In this document: in pieces, positions 26,229 to 35,732 of the stretch
Layout of the letters: each line of letters begins with the position of its first letter
How positions within the stretch are numbered: position 1 is the stretch's first letter
DNA from: Acetobacter thailandicus
Lineage (GTDB): Bacteria > Pseudomonadota > Alphaproteobacteria > Acetobacterales > Acetobacteraceae
Direction of reading: 5' to 3'
DNA length: 64,000 nt
Assembly (NCBI RefSeq): GCF_011516655.1
Contig: NZ_WOSV01000002.1
Coordinates: 248,001-312,000, forward strand
Program-made: the position numbers and the translations under genes
Notes under the pieces: model-generated
The model's database searches: none
What the model was told of the DNA's origin: nothing
What the model saw: only the letters and a program-made list of their open reading frames with translations

Positions 26229-26867
26229 TCAAGAGCCTGAACGTGTCGGAGGCCAGTTTAGCATTGGCTCCGTGCGTTCAGCTGCCTGCCTGCGCTGATC
26301 AGCATAATCAGGACGGTCCTGGCTAAAATCGATACGGTGTGGCTCTCTGTTCGCATCAGGCGCACGCTCATGTTCTGATTCTACCGGCGATTTTTGTGTA
26401 TGCCACGGCATTGAACGCGCCCCGCGCGCCGTCGGGGCAGCCGTCATGTGCGGAACAGGCGGAGCACCACGACGGGGCTCATAAGCATCTGATACACGCG
26501 GCGCACGTATAGCCGGCAAAATAGCCGGCATTGCAGGCGGTTCTTCAGCACGGGGCGGAGGGGGGGGCGCAAAACGCACTTCCTCAACTGTTACACCACC
26601 AGATGAAACAGGTACCTGTGCATCAGGTGCGGGCACATCCCGCACGGCTGAAGATGATTTCTGCGCCTGTAAAGCAACAAGATGCATAGAGACAGAACGC
26701 AGATCAGCCTGAATTTCATGCTGCTGCAGTTCTATCTCTGCCAGACGGCCTTTAAGGCCAAACACGGCAAACGGAATCATCAGAAAAAACAGGCCGTACA
26801 CCACAGCAGTGACGACAAGAAATACCTGCAGCCAGAGTGGCATCCACTCAGGAAAAAAATCTGACAT
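26229..26867 (-). CDS. Single-span membrane protein with Pro-rich tail, unknown
   Basis: 212 residues. One membrane helix near the N-terminus (about 11-38, LWLQVFLVVTAVVYGLFFLMIPFAVFG) is followed by a short coiled coil (LAEIELQQHEIQADLRSVSMHLVALQ) and a long disordered segment rich in Pro, Ala and Arg, including PPPPPRAEEPPAMPAILPAI. GAGGAG before ATG 26867 gives a good start. No enzymatic motif. Probably co-transcribed from the gapR side. Function unknown; a scaffold-like envelope protein is a guess only. Confidence 0.7.
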   Translation of the reverse strand: MSDFFPEWMPLWLQVFLVVTAVVYGLFFLMIPFAVFGLKGRLAEIELQQHEIQADLRSVSMHLVALQAQKSSSAVRDVPAPDAQVPVSSGGVTVEEVRFAPPPPPRAEEPPAMPAILPAIRAPRVSDAYEPRRGAPPVPHMTAAPTARGARSMPWHTQKSPVESEHERAPDANREPHRIDFSQDRPDYADQRRQAAERTEPMLNWPPTRSGS

Positions 26868-26924
26868 CGCGCTCCTCTGACCCTGTTTTAAAATTCATCC
26901 GTCTGCCGGCATATGGCAGCTGAA

Positions 26925-27197
26925 TTACATACCCAATGCCCGTCTGTAGATATCAAGCAGTGTTTCCTGCTCTTCCACTTCAGCGGGCTCCTGCTTACGG
27001 ATACGGATGATCTGGCGAATCACCTTCACATCAAACCCGGCAGATTTTGCCTCCGTGAAAATATCCTTAATATCGCTTGCCAGAGCTTTGCGCTCTTCTT
27101 CCAGGCGCTCAACGCGCTCTATGATGCTGCGCAGGCGATCAGCGGCAACACCACCGGCTGCTGCGTCTTCACCACTGGAAAAACCTTCATTATCCAT
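26925..27197 (-). CDS. gapR: GapR family (DUF2312) nucleoid protein
   Basis: 90 residues, matching the length of Caulobacter GapR. After a short variable N-terminus comes the conserved coiled-coil DNA-clamp region ADRLRSIIERVERLEEER, then KDIFTEAKSAGFDVK and IRKQEPAEVEEQETLLDIY. GapR binds overtwisted AT-rich DNA ahead of replication forks. The start is ATG 27197, where the conserved family begins, with GAGGA upstream; an in-frame GTG at 27260 would add a non-conserved 21 residues and is rejected. Confidence 0.88.
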   Translation of the reverse strand: MDNEGFSSGEDAAAGGVAADRLRSIIERVERLEEERKALASDIKDIFTEAKSAGFDVKVIRQIIRIRKQEPAEVEEQETLLDIYRRALGM

Positions 27198-27472
27198 AGC
27201 GTCTGGTCCTCTGTTTTGTGATTCATAACCAGGCTGCCAGCCCCGGAGAGATATTAGCACCCGCCCCGCGACTATCAGAACCGACGGGATTATCGCGGCA
27301 TGAGCCTGCGGTCAATTGCCTTGACAGCTATCCTCCTTCCGGACAAACCCTAAATCATGAAGCTGATATCTCTGCTATGACCTGTTACAGACTATAAACA
27401 AAAACAGGTAACAGGCCTGCCAGAGAAAAAAGCACTTCGCCCTCATTATTCTTGCGGGAGGAACCCAGGGAC

Positions 27473-28945
27473 ATGGCCCATATCAATCAAGTTGACCCGT
27501 TTGACTTTGTCATCTTCGGAGCAACCGGCGATCTGACCATGCGCAAGCTTCTGCCAGCTTTTCTGCGCCGTTTTCATGCAAAAGAGTTTGCCGATGAAGC
27601 GCGTATTATCTGCATTGCCCGCTCTGCCCATTCGGAGGATGACTACCGCCAGCAGGTCAGCAAAACTCTGCGCGAATTTGCCCCTGAGACAGCAAAGAGT
27701 ACAGCCACGCTTAACCGCTTCCTCAAGCTGGTTCAGTATATCCCGCTCGATGCGACCAAAGCAAATAGCGACTGGTCTGACCTGGAAAAAGCTCTGGCTG
27801 ACCCGACTCGCATTCGTGTTTTTTACCTGGCGACCAGTCCTGCGCTGTATTCTCCGTTATGCGCAGCTTTGTCGAAACATGATCTTATCACCGATAAAGC
27901 CCGCCTCGTGCTTGAAAAGCCAATCGGGGTTGATTTCACCACCGCGACAGAAATCAATGACGGTGTAGGTAAGTTTTTCCACGAAAGCGCCATTTACCGG
28001 ATCGATCATTACCTGGGCAAAGAAGGCGTGCAGAATCTTCTCGCACTGCGCTTTGGCAATCCCGTTCTTGAGAAACTCTGGTCCTCTGACGCAATTTCCC
28101 ACGTACAAATTACCGCGGCTGAAACCGTTGGTGTTGGCACACGTGGCGCATATTACGATGAGTCAGGGGCTTTGCGCGATATGATGCAAAACCACCTGCT
28201 TCAGGTGCTGTGTATGCTGGCGATGGATGCCCCGGCCTCACTCAGCGCTGATGATCTGCGCAATGAAAAGCTCAAAGTACTCAATGCACTTCGCCCGATG
28301 ACATCTGAAATGGTAAGGCAGAATGTTATTCGTGGTCAGTATACAGCCGGCCTGTGCGGGCAGGAAAATGTCTGCAGCTATCAGGATGATCTGGGCAAAG
28401 ACCGCACATCAAATACTGAAACATACGTTGCCATCCGTACAAAAATCCGTACCAGCCGCTGGGGCAACACGCCGTTTTATTTACGCACCGGCAAACGAAT
28501 GGCCGCAAAAACAACCGAGATTGTTTTGCAGTTCCGCCCGCAGATCTGGTCTATTTTCAGCAACACTCCTTCACCCGGGCGTCTGGTTATCCGCATTGCT
28601 CCTGAAGAAGGCCTGTCCCTGGTTCTTGCCAGTAAAGACCCTGGTGCAGGTGGTTTCAGAGTGCGGAACGCTGATCTTCAGATGCTTTATAATGATCAGT
28701 TCAACATTACATACCGGGATTCCTACGAGCGCCTTCTGCTTGATGCTGTGAGAGGAAACCCGGCTTTATTTATCAGACGTGACGAAGTTGAAGCCTCATG
28801 GCGCTGGGTTGAACCTATTCTGGCAACATGGCGCGAAGACCTTTCCCCCCTTGAACCTTATCCCGCCGGGAGCTGGGGCCCCGCGTCCGCCCGTATTTTA
28901 CTGGCACGTGATGGCGCACTCTGGCATGAAGATATGCAGACATGA
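27473..28945 (+). CDS. zwf: Glucose-6-phosphate 1-dehydrogenase
   Basis: 490 residues. Oxidises glucose 6-phosphate to 6-phosphogluconolactone, feeding the oxidative pentose phosphate and Entner-Doudoroff routes that dominate sugar use in acetic acid bacteria. The nucleotide-binding FGATGDLTMRKL (with phosphate-loop variant GATGDL) and the active-site RIDHYLGKE are intact. ATG 27473 is preferred to the in-frame TTG 27452; GGAGG lies 11 bases upstream of it. No pgl gene follows; the next gene overlaps by ATGA. Confidence 0.96.
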   Translation: MAHINQVDPFDFVIFGATGDLTMRKLLPAFLRRFHAKEFADEARIICIARSAHSEDDYRQQVSKTLREFAPETAKSTATLNRFLKLVQYIPLDATKANSDWSDLEKALADPTRIRVFYLATSPALYSPLCAALSKHDLITDKARLVLEKPIGVDFTTATEINDGVGKFFHESAIYRIDHYLGKEGVQNLLALRFGNPVLEKLWSSDAISHVQITAAETVGVGTRGAYYDESGALRDMMQNHLLQVLCMLAMDAPASLSADDLRNEKLKVLNALRPMTSEMVRQNVIRGQYTAGLCGQENVCSYQDDLGKDRTSNTETYVAIRTKIRTSRWGNTPFYLRTGKRMAAKTTEIVLQFRPQIWSIFSNTPSPGRLVIRIAPEEGLSLVLASKDPGAGGFRVRNADLQMLYNDQFNITYRDSYERLLLDAVRGNPALFIRRDEVEASWRWVEPILATWREDLSPLEPYPAGSWGPASARILLARDGALWHEDMQT

Positions 28946-29385
28946 GCGACAAAACACTTCTCAACCCCAAAAAAACACCCAAAAAACGCACGTTACGCCA
29001 GCATGTTCTGCGCCGCCTGGTTATGGTTGTGCCTCTTATGCTGCTGATGATTGGGCTGGCTAAAACCGGTTTTCTCGATAAAATGGCTGACCGCTATACC
29101 TTCCGCGCTGAGAGCTGGTTTAATGACACAGCTCTTGTCAGTCACCTGCGTTTACTCGTAACGAGCAATGGTATGTCGCACGACAGACCTGACTGCCTGC
29201 TGTTTATCGTCAATGGCAACGACCCGCTGACCGCTTCACGTATTGACGTGATGCAAAAGCATTCAGGCACATGCCCCAACCCGGGCAAAGAACTGCCAAA
29301 ACTCTTTACGTTACAGATTGACCGCGTCAACCACACTATTATGTCTGACCAGGGGTCTCCGGGTGAATTCCACCCTGTTCCCTGA
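28942..29385 (+). CDS. Single-pass membrane protein of unknown function
   Basis: 147 residues: basic N-terminus (KKTPKKRTLRQHVLRR), one helix at about 26-43 (LVMVVPLMLLMIGLAKTGF), then a 100-residue extracytoplasmic domain with two cysteines (C70, C97, probably a disulfide). Translationally coupled to zwf (ATGA). Its last 47 bases overlap the convergent esterase gene. No known domain recognised. Confidence 0.65.
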   Translation: MSDKTLLNPKKTPKKRTLRQHVLRRLVMVVPLMLLMIGLAKTGFLDKMADRYTFRAESWFNDTALVSHLRLLVTSNGMSHDRPDCLLFIVNGNDPLTASRIDVMQKHSGTCPNPGKELPKLFTLQIDRVNHTIMSDQGSPGEFHPVP

Positions 29386-30412
29386 GAGCGCCTGCAAACG
29401 CCCTGCGCAGCATTTTCCCTCCGGCGCGCAGGGCCCGTTTACCGGGGGGCATAACCGCATAGAAATTAAGAAAACCGTGCAGGGCTCCTGAATAACAGGC
29501 ATAAGCCACCGGTACACCTGCTGCCCTGAGAGCCTGCGCATAGCGGGCACCATCATCACGCAACGGATCACACTGAGCGGTCATGATAACAGCGGGAGCC
29601 AGCCCGGTCAGATCCTGAGCAAACCCGGGTGCAAAACGCAGATCTGTCCAGTTCTCTTTATGAGCAAGATACTGCGCTCCATACCATCTTAGCGCGTACT
29701 GCGATAAAAAATACCCCTCACCATAATGCTCATGTGAGTGGGAAATATCATCACCATAAAGCGTAGGATAATATAAAAGCTGCAAAACCGGGCGGGGCAA
29801 ACCTCCTTTTTTAGCCTGCTGCGCCAGAACGGCGGCAAGGTTCCCCCCTGCACTATCACCAGCCACGGCAACGTCCCCTCCCCAGTAATGGCGGGACTGC
29901 TCTGCAAGCCAGCGCAGAACAGCCTGAACGTCTTCCACTGCGGCAGGGAAAGGATGTTCAGGCGCTAGGCGATATTCAGGCATGAGCACAGCCGCCCCTG
30001 AACTGCGGGCAAGACGACAGCAGATGCCATGATGGGAAGTCAGACCACAATGGACAAACCCACCACCGTGCAGAAACAAAACGACCCCTCTGACACAACC
30101 ATATGGAATGTAAAGACGGGCACGCAGCATACCGTTAGCCCCAGGCACTTTCAGAGAAATTACCCGCCTGACCTGCAGAGATGACAGGCATGGTATAAAG
30201 GAAGGGCTGTCTGTCACCTTACGCAACCGGGCTAAAAAAGCCTCCCTTACCCTGAGCTGATCATCCGGGCTCAACGGAATTGCCGGTGGCTGATCTGCAT
30301 TCTTTTTCTGCTGACGGGCTGCCTGTTTCCTGATGCACCACAATAAAAATCGCGCAGAACGTGTCGGGCGCGCCGGGTCAGATGTCGCATGTGAAAACTC
30401 AGAACAACGCAT
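29339..30412 (-). CDS. Alpha/beta hydrolase, HSL-family esterase
   Basis: 357 residues of the hormone-sensitive-lipase-like (family IV) esterases. Oxyanion motif HGGGF, nucleophile elbow GDSAGGN, and catalytic Asp and His in CDPLRDDG and ALHGFLNF. A basic N-terminal extension of about 60 residues precedes the fold. Likely a cytoplasmic carboxylesterase acting on short-chain esters. Monocistronic, with AGGG before ATG 30412. Its 3' end overlaps the convergent gene downstream of zwf by 47 bases. Confidence 0.88.
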   Translation of the reverse strand: MRCSEFSHATSDPARPTRSARFLLWCIRKQAARQQKKNADQPPAIPLSPDDQLRVREAFLARLRKVTDSPSFIPCLSSLQVRRVISLKVPGANGMLRARLYIPYGCVRGVVLFLHGGGFVHCGLTSHHGICCRLARSSGAAVLMPEYRLAPEHPFPAAVEDVQAVLRWLAEQSRHYWGGDVAVAGDSAGGNLAAVLAQQAKKGGLPRPVLQLLYYPTLYGDDISHSHEHYGEGYFLSQYALRWYGAQYLAHKENWTDLRFAPGFAQDLTGLAPAVIMTAQCDPLRDDGARYAQALRAAGVPVAYACYSGALHGFLNFYAVMPPGKRALRAGGKMLRRAFAGALREQGGIHPETPGQT

Positions 30413-30561
30413 ATCCGAACCCTTTTTATGGTTTGTGAACAGTATCGGCAGTGCTGATTTTACCTGAAAAAATTCTCTTTATACATGCAGATGCTTATAT
30501 AATGACCATTACCCGGCTTTTCGGCCTTGACCTGCAACGCATCCCGACGCAGGGTGCAGCC

Positions 30562-30973
<412 letters not shown>

Positions 30974-31160
30974 TAACCTTCCTAAGTTGTTAATAAATAT
31001 TAACAATTCGTTTATTCCTGATATTTTCATGAACAAAATAATCTCTCTGCCCAGGCGCAATTCAGGCAAACAATATTCAGACTTATTTTTTCTTTACTCT
31101 TCTCAAAGATACTTAAAAAACAAACCGTTTTCTGTTGTTTTTTATCTGGTTTGAATTGCT
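30974..31160. other. Intergenic region between rnpB and the MraZ box
   Basis: AT-rich spacer, no coding frame. It contains a 20-base AT-rich palindrome at 30987-31006 (TTGTTAATA, AA, TATTAACAA) just after rnpB. Without a T run and with a two-base centre it is a poor terminator and may be a protein site. The dcw promoter is expected toward the right end. Confidence 0.4.
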
Positions 31161-31185
31161 TCCCATGAAATCCCATGCTATCCCA
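31161..31185. promoter_or_regulatory. MraZ box, three TGGGA repeats
   Basis: TCCCA occurs at 31161-31165, 31171-31175 and 31181-31185, exactly ten bases apart; on the minus strand this reads three TGGGA repeats separated by five bases. It is the known arrangement of MraZ operators upstream of dcw clusters. MraZ, the first gene product, would bind here and repress its own operon. Confidence 0.88.
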
Positions 31186-31271
31186 AATATTAACAGCAGA
31201 GTGTGATTCCAGTCTTGCTTTGCATCAGGCACGCAAACAAATAACAACCTGCAGCAGGGGAAAAGCATCGG

Positions 31272-31748
31272 GTGAGTGTGTTTCTTGGCACACATGAAAA
31301 CAAATTTGACGCGAAAGGTCGCGTCTCAATTCCGGCCGCGTTTCGCACTGTTCTCAAAAGCCAGCATATGGAAGGTGACTCTCTGATGATACTTCGTCCC
31401 TCACATGTCATGCCGTGCATCGAAGCCTGGCCTGCTGCTGCTTTTTCTCAGCTGACCAGCTCGCTTGACCGCCTGGATATGTTTTCTGACGAGCACGATG
31501 ATCTGGCCGCAGCCCTGTATGCAGATGCCTACCCTGCTGACCCCGACCGTGAAGGACGAATTATTTTACCTGACTTTCTGCGCGACCATGCCGGCCTGAC
31601 CAGCAGTGCAACGGTAGCTTTTATGGGTGTCGGGCGCACCTTTCAGCTATGGGAGCCTGAAGCAGCGAAACAGCGCCGTGCTGAAGCCCGCCTGCGTTCA
31701 CGCCGCGTCAATCTGCCTGCTGCCCACAAAAATGAGGGGCACAGCTGA
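31272..31748 (+). CDS. mraZ: Transcriptional regulator MraZ
   Basis: 158 residues with two AbrB-like SpoVT domains: [22 protein letters not shown] (about 4-25) and [18 protein letters not shown] (about 94-111). MraZ binds TGGGA direct repeats before its own gene and controls the dcw operon; such repeats lie about 90 bases upstream. Start is GTG 31272 with AGGGGA upstream. It joins rsmH by a TGATG overlap. Confidence 0.95.
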   Translation: MSVFLGTHENKFDAKGRVSIPAAFRTVLKSQHMEGDSLMILRPSHVMPCIEAWPAAAFSQLTSSLDRLDMFSDEHDDLAAALYADAYPADPDREGRIILPDFLRDHAGLTSSATVAFMGVGRTFQLWEPEAAKQRRAEARLRSRRVNLPAAHKNEGHS

Positions 31749-32764
31749 TGACCACGCCTCTTTTCTCACCTTCAGTGCCGGGGCACTCAGGCCACGTTCC
31801 GGTCATGCTCTCCGAAGTGCTTAGCGCTCTTGCCCCCACTGATGGAGAGACCTTTCTCGACTGCACGTTTGGCGGTGGCGGTTACACATCTGCAATCCTG
31901 AACAGTGCAGACTGCTCTGTTTACGCTATTGACCGCGACCCCCATGCTATCGACCGTGGTCAGGCTCTGGCTGGTCATTTCTTATCTGCGGACGGATCCC
32001 CTCGCCTTCACATGCTGCACGGCTGCTTTGGCGACATGAAAAATCTGGCCGAAGCAGCCGGTATTTATGCATTTGACGGCATTGTGCTGGATCTGGGTGT
32101 ATCATCATTTCAGCTGGATGAAGCTGAACGTGGCTTTTCATTTAAGCAGGATGGTCCGCTCGATATGCGTATGGGGCGCGACGGGCAGACAGCGGCTGAT
32201 CTTATTAATACAGCCCCTGAAACTGAACTTGCTGATATTTTCCATTATTATGGTGAAGAGCGTCATGCACGTCGCGTAGCGCGGGCCATTGTTGCCGACC
32301 GGGCTGCCACCCCTTTCACCACAACCCTGCAGCTGGCCGAACTTATACGACGGATTGTACCGGCTGATCGTTCAGGCATTGATACGGCGACACGTTCTTT
32401 CCAGGGATTGCGTATTGCTGTTAACGACGAACTTGGAGAGATCGAAAATGGTCTGACCCAGGCGCTTGATCTGCTCTCTCCCGGGGGCAGGCTCGTTGTT
32501 GTTTCTTTTCACTCCCTGGAAGACCGTATTACCAAGCGTGTATTTGGTAAGGCGACTGGTAAAACACAAAACATTTCGCGCTATGACCCGCGCGCTGTCA
32601 CGTCACGCAGCGCAGAGAGTGAGTTTGTCACTCTGACTTCGAAGCCTTTGCGCCCTGGTGCAGATGAGTCTGATACCAACCGACGCGCACGCAGTGCGAA
32701 GCTGCGTGCTATCGTGAAACGCCCTCTCGTATCTTCTTCGCCTGCTAAAGGACAGACCGTATGA
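31748..32764 (+). CDS. rsmH: 16S rRNA m4C1402 methyltransferase RsmH
   Basis: 338 residues. S-adenosylmethionine-dependent N4-methylation of C1402 in the 16S rRNA P-site. N-terminal [13 protein letters not shown] motif [26 protein letters not shown] and the C-terminal [10 protein letters not shown] are all present. Second dcw gene; TGATG with mraZ, ATGA with ftsL. Confidence 0.96.
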   Translation: MTTPLFSPSVPGHSGHVPVMLSEVLSALAPTDGETFLDCTFGGGGYTSAILNSADCSVYAIDRDPHAIDRGQALAGHFLSADGSPRLHMLHGCFGDMKNLAEAAGIYAFDGIVLDLGVSSFQLDEAERGFSFKQDGPLDMRMGRDGQTAADLINTAPETELADIFHYYGEERHARRVARAIVADRAATPFTTTLQLAELIRRIVPADRSGIDTATRSFQGLRIAVNDELGEIENGLTQALDLLSPGGRLVVVSFHSLEDRITKRVFGKATGKTQNISRYDPRAVTSRSAESEFVTLTSKPLRPGADESDTNRRARSAKLRAIVKRPLVSSSPAKGQTV

Positions 32765-33624
32765 TACCCCGGCCATTTACATGCTGCTCGGCTATTCTGG
32801 CGATTGCGTCGGGATTTTTTCTTTATACGAAGAAGCACCAGACAACTTTACTTGACCAGCAGATTTCAAGAATTGTCTCAGAAACACAGCACGTCAGGGC
32901 GCAGACGGCTATGCTGCGAACTGAGTGGGCGCTGGAAAATCAGCCCGAACGTCTGACACATCTGGCAGAGCACCACCTCCCGGACCTTCACCCTATGGAA
33001 CCGGTTCAGTTCGTGCGCATGGCTGACCTTGGTAAAAACCTGCCACCTTTATCCGGGCCTGTTATGGCTCAGGCTGCGGCCCCGTCCGTAGTTGCGGCAG
33101 TGGCTGTCAAACCTCCGGTAACGGCAGTAGTGGCCGTAGCGAAACCTGTTTCGCACCTGCCACAGGACGCGCATGTTCATACAACAGCTGTTTCTTACAC
33201 CAGTGCAGAACCTGCCATCAGACCTGTGCAGACAACTCTTACTGTACAGTCACCTGCCCCGGCAGCTGTTCACCATACGCTCACCATAACCGGGGCAGCT
33301 GCACATGACAGCAAACCGCAGCCCGTAAAGGTGTTAACTGCACAGCTACCTGCTTCGCATGAGGTACGGTTACCTGCACCAAAAATTATGGCGGCTCAGG
33401 TCACACCATCTGCATTGCCTGTAGCGGTGCACACCCGGCAGGCGGAGGTACGCCACCCGCTGCCTCTTACCGTTGCCAGCTGGCACGCGCCACGAACCAG
33501 ACAGGCTGCACCATCTTCAGAATCAGGATATGTGGAAGCGCGCGCCGGTTCATCTTACGACAGCGGATCTCTGCTCAGCCGCAGCGGAACCGAAATGGCA
33601 CCCCCGGTTCCCGTATCAAATTAA
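32761..33624 (+). CDS. ftsL: FtsL-like division protein with long C-terminal extension
   Basis: 287 residues. The first 85 have the FtsL plan: membrane helix (about 7-22), then a coiled coil of heptads ([38 protein letters not shown]). FtsL joins FtsB and FtsQ to activate FtsWI. FtsL proteins are usually about 100-130 residues; here about 180 further residues, low-complexity and rich in Ala, Pro, Val and His, follow in the periplasm with no recognisable domain. Identity rests on position between rsmH and ftsI and on the N-terminal architecture. Confidence 0.8.
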   Translation: MIPRPFTCCSAILAIASGFFLYTKKHQTTLLDQQISRIVSETQHVRAQTAMLRTEWALENQPERLTHLAEHHLPDLHPMEPVQFVRMADLGKNLPPLSGPVMAQAAAPSVVAAVAVKPPVTAVVAVAKPVSHLPQDAHVHTTAVSYTSAEPAIRPVQTTLTVQSPAPAAVHHTLTITGAAAHDSKPQPVKVLTAQLPASHEVRLPAPKIMAAQVTPSALPVAVHTRQAEVRHPLPLTVASWHAPRTRQAAPSSESGYVEARAGSSYDSGSLLSRSGTEMAPPVPVSN

Positions 33625-33665
33625 ATCTGCCTCTGTTTACAGCCTGAAAGTGTCTGCATCCTGCA

Positions 33666-35732
33666 ATGGCCCGATCGCCTCAAGAATCTGGTCCGTCTTC
33701 ACCCCCATCGCGCACAGTACGCGTCACCGGGGATGACCTGCGCGCACGCGCGCATCGCGATAAAATGCATGTCAGGCTCCTTGTCGTTGCTGCCGGTTTC
33801 TTTGGTCTTTTTTCTGCCGTAGCCGTCAAGCTCTCCATCGCGACAGTCTTTGCTCCTATGGCACCTGAAAGCCGGCAGATTGCCCCGCAGGTACCTAAGA
33901 TCCCGCAAATTGACCCTAAAGGCAGCCTGTCAGCTGATTTCTCTCTGCCTCAGGTACATCGGGCATCTGTTATCGACCGTAACGGGCAGACACTGGCTTT
34001 ATCTCTGCCGGTTGCTCAGGTTTATGCTAACCCGCAGGAGCTGATTGACCCGCAGGATGTGGCTAAGAAACTTCAGTCTGTTCTGCATGACCTGAATTTA
34101 GAAGAGGTTACACGTCGCCTCTCGCTACCCAAACAGTTTGTTTATATTGCACGTAACATCTCCCCACAGCAGGAGATGGCGATCAACAACCTTGGTATTC
34201 CCGGTATTTATTTTGAGCAGGGTGAACGCCGCCGCTACCCTCTTGGCCGCACAGCTGCCCATATTATCGGGGCGGTTGATATTGATGATCATGGCATTGC
34301 CGGGGTAGAGCGTTATTTTAACACACGCCTGATGTCTGACCGCACTCCCCTGCGTCTTTCCCTGGATGTGCGCGTGCAGTCAGTCGTCCGGGACGAGCTT
34401 GCTGCTGCGATGGCAACATTCCAGGCTATTGGTGCCTGTGCCATCGTGATGGATGTCCATACCGGCGAAATCATCGCCATGGTCAGTCTGCCTGATTTTG
34501 ATGCCAATGATTTTGTGCACGCAAAAAATGATGAGCATTTTAACCGGGCAGTAACCGGGCTATATGAGCCTGGTTCTACTTTTAAACTTCAGACTGCTGC
34601 TATGGGGCTGCAAACCGGCACCATTCATATCTGGGACCGTTTTTCTTCTGTGCCCATTCATGTCGGACGATTCAAAATCTCTGACATGAAAAGTGATCAT
34701 TTCACGGAATGGCTAAGCCTGCCCGAAGTGATGGCTTACTCATCCAACCCGGCAGCGGCACATATCGCGCTTGACGTTGGTGCTGTAAAACAGGCCGCCT
34801 GGATGAAAGATATGGGATTTTTTGCTCCCGTACCAATTGAACTGCCTGAAGCCGCCCGCCCGCTCGTGCCTCATCGCTGGAGCCTTTCAACAACGATGAC
34901 AGTCGGCTTTGGTCACGGCATTGCAGAATCTCCCCTGGCCATTGTACGCGGTACAGCAGCAACCGTTAATGGTGGGATACTGATTAAACCAACATTGCTG
35001 GAAGCCGGTGAAGCCGCTGAATCTGTTGTTAAAGCCAGAAACGAAGCTCCCGCTGCTGATGCAAACCTGAGAGACCTGCAAAGCGCGGCCTTCCAGCAGG
35101 CTCTTACCCATGCGCAGGCACAGCAGGCTGACAGCACAGCAGACAACAAAGACGGAGATGACCCCCAGCCGACACCCCAGGGCAAGCGGGTTATCTCTGA
35201 GCAGATATCAGCTCTCCTTCGCAGGCTGCTGCGCCTTGATGTTACAAAAGGCACGGGTAAAACGGCTGAATCTCCAGGGTATTTTGTTGGCGGTAAAACG
35301 GGTACAGCTGAAAAAATCGGACCACACGGTGGCTATCTGAAACATACAAATATTTCAGCCTTCACCAGCATTTTCCCAATGAATGCACCACGCTATGCCG
35401 TGTATGTCATGCTCGACAGCCCCAAACCAACACCAGAGACACATGGCTGGACAACCGCAGGCTGGAACGCCGCCCCGACTGTATCAAAAATTATCACGCG
35501 TATTGGTCCGATGCTGCAAATCTTTCCTGACACGGCCCATGCCGCAGAAATTGATGCAGGCATGGCTTTACCCATGCACCCGACACCTCCCCGTGGTGTG
35601 CGCCCTCTGGGACCAGGCAACGACCCCGGAGACCCCCGTAAAGCCGAAGCCGCACGCAAAGCCATGCAAATGGCTGAAAAACGCCTGAGAGCCCAACAAA
35701 AAAAACAATCTGCTGAGGTCATGGACGAATGA
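33666..35732 (+). CDS. ftsI: Septal peptidoglycan transpeptidase FtsI (PBP3)
   Basis: 688 residues. Class B penicillin-binding protein that crosslinks septal peptidoglycan with FtsW. Cytoplasmic tail and helix at about 37-58, pedestal domain, then transpeptidase motifs S304-T-F-K307, S359-S-N361 and K544-T-G-T547. An insert of about 50 polar residues (around 462-510, with QQADSTADNKDGDDPQ) lies before the KTGT motif, and a charged Lys/Arg-rich tail ends the protein. The ribosome site is weak. Overlaps murE by ATGA. Confidence 0.95.
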   Translation: MARSPQESGPSSPPSRTVRVTGDDLRARAHRDKMHVRLLVVAAGFFGLFSAVAVKLSIATVFAPMAPESRQIAPQVPKIPQIDPKGSLSADFSLPQVHRASVIDRNGQTLALSLPVAQVYANPQELIDPQDVAKKLQSVLHDLNLEEVTRRLSLPKQFVYIARNISPQQEMAINNLGIPGIYFEQGERRRYPLGRTAAHIIGAVDIDDHGIAGVERYFNTRLMSDRTPLRLSLDVRVQSVVRDELAAAMATFQAIGACAIVMDVHTGEIIAMVSLPDFDANDFVHAKNDEHFNRAVTGLYEPGSTFKLQTAAMGLQTGTIHIWDRFSSVPIHVGRFKISDMKSDHFTEWLSLPEVMAYSSNPAAAHIALDVGAVKQAAWMKDMGFFAPVPIELPEAARPLVPHRWSLSTTMTVGFGHGIAESPLAIVRGTAATVNGGILIKPTLLEAGEAAESVVKARNEAPAADANLRDLQSAAFQQALTHAQAQQADSTADNKDGDDPQPTPQGKRVISEQISALLRRLLRLDVTKGTGKTAESPGYFVGGKTGTAEKIGPHGGYLKHTNISAFTSIFPMNAPRYAVYVMLDSPKPTPETHGWTTAGWNAAPTVSKIITRIGPMLQIFPDTAHAAEIDAGMALPMHPTPPRGVRPLGPGNDPGDPRKAEAARKAMQMAEKRLRAQQKKQSAEVMDE

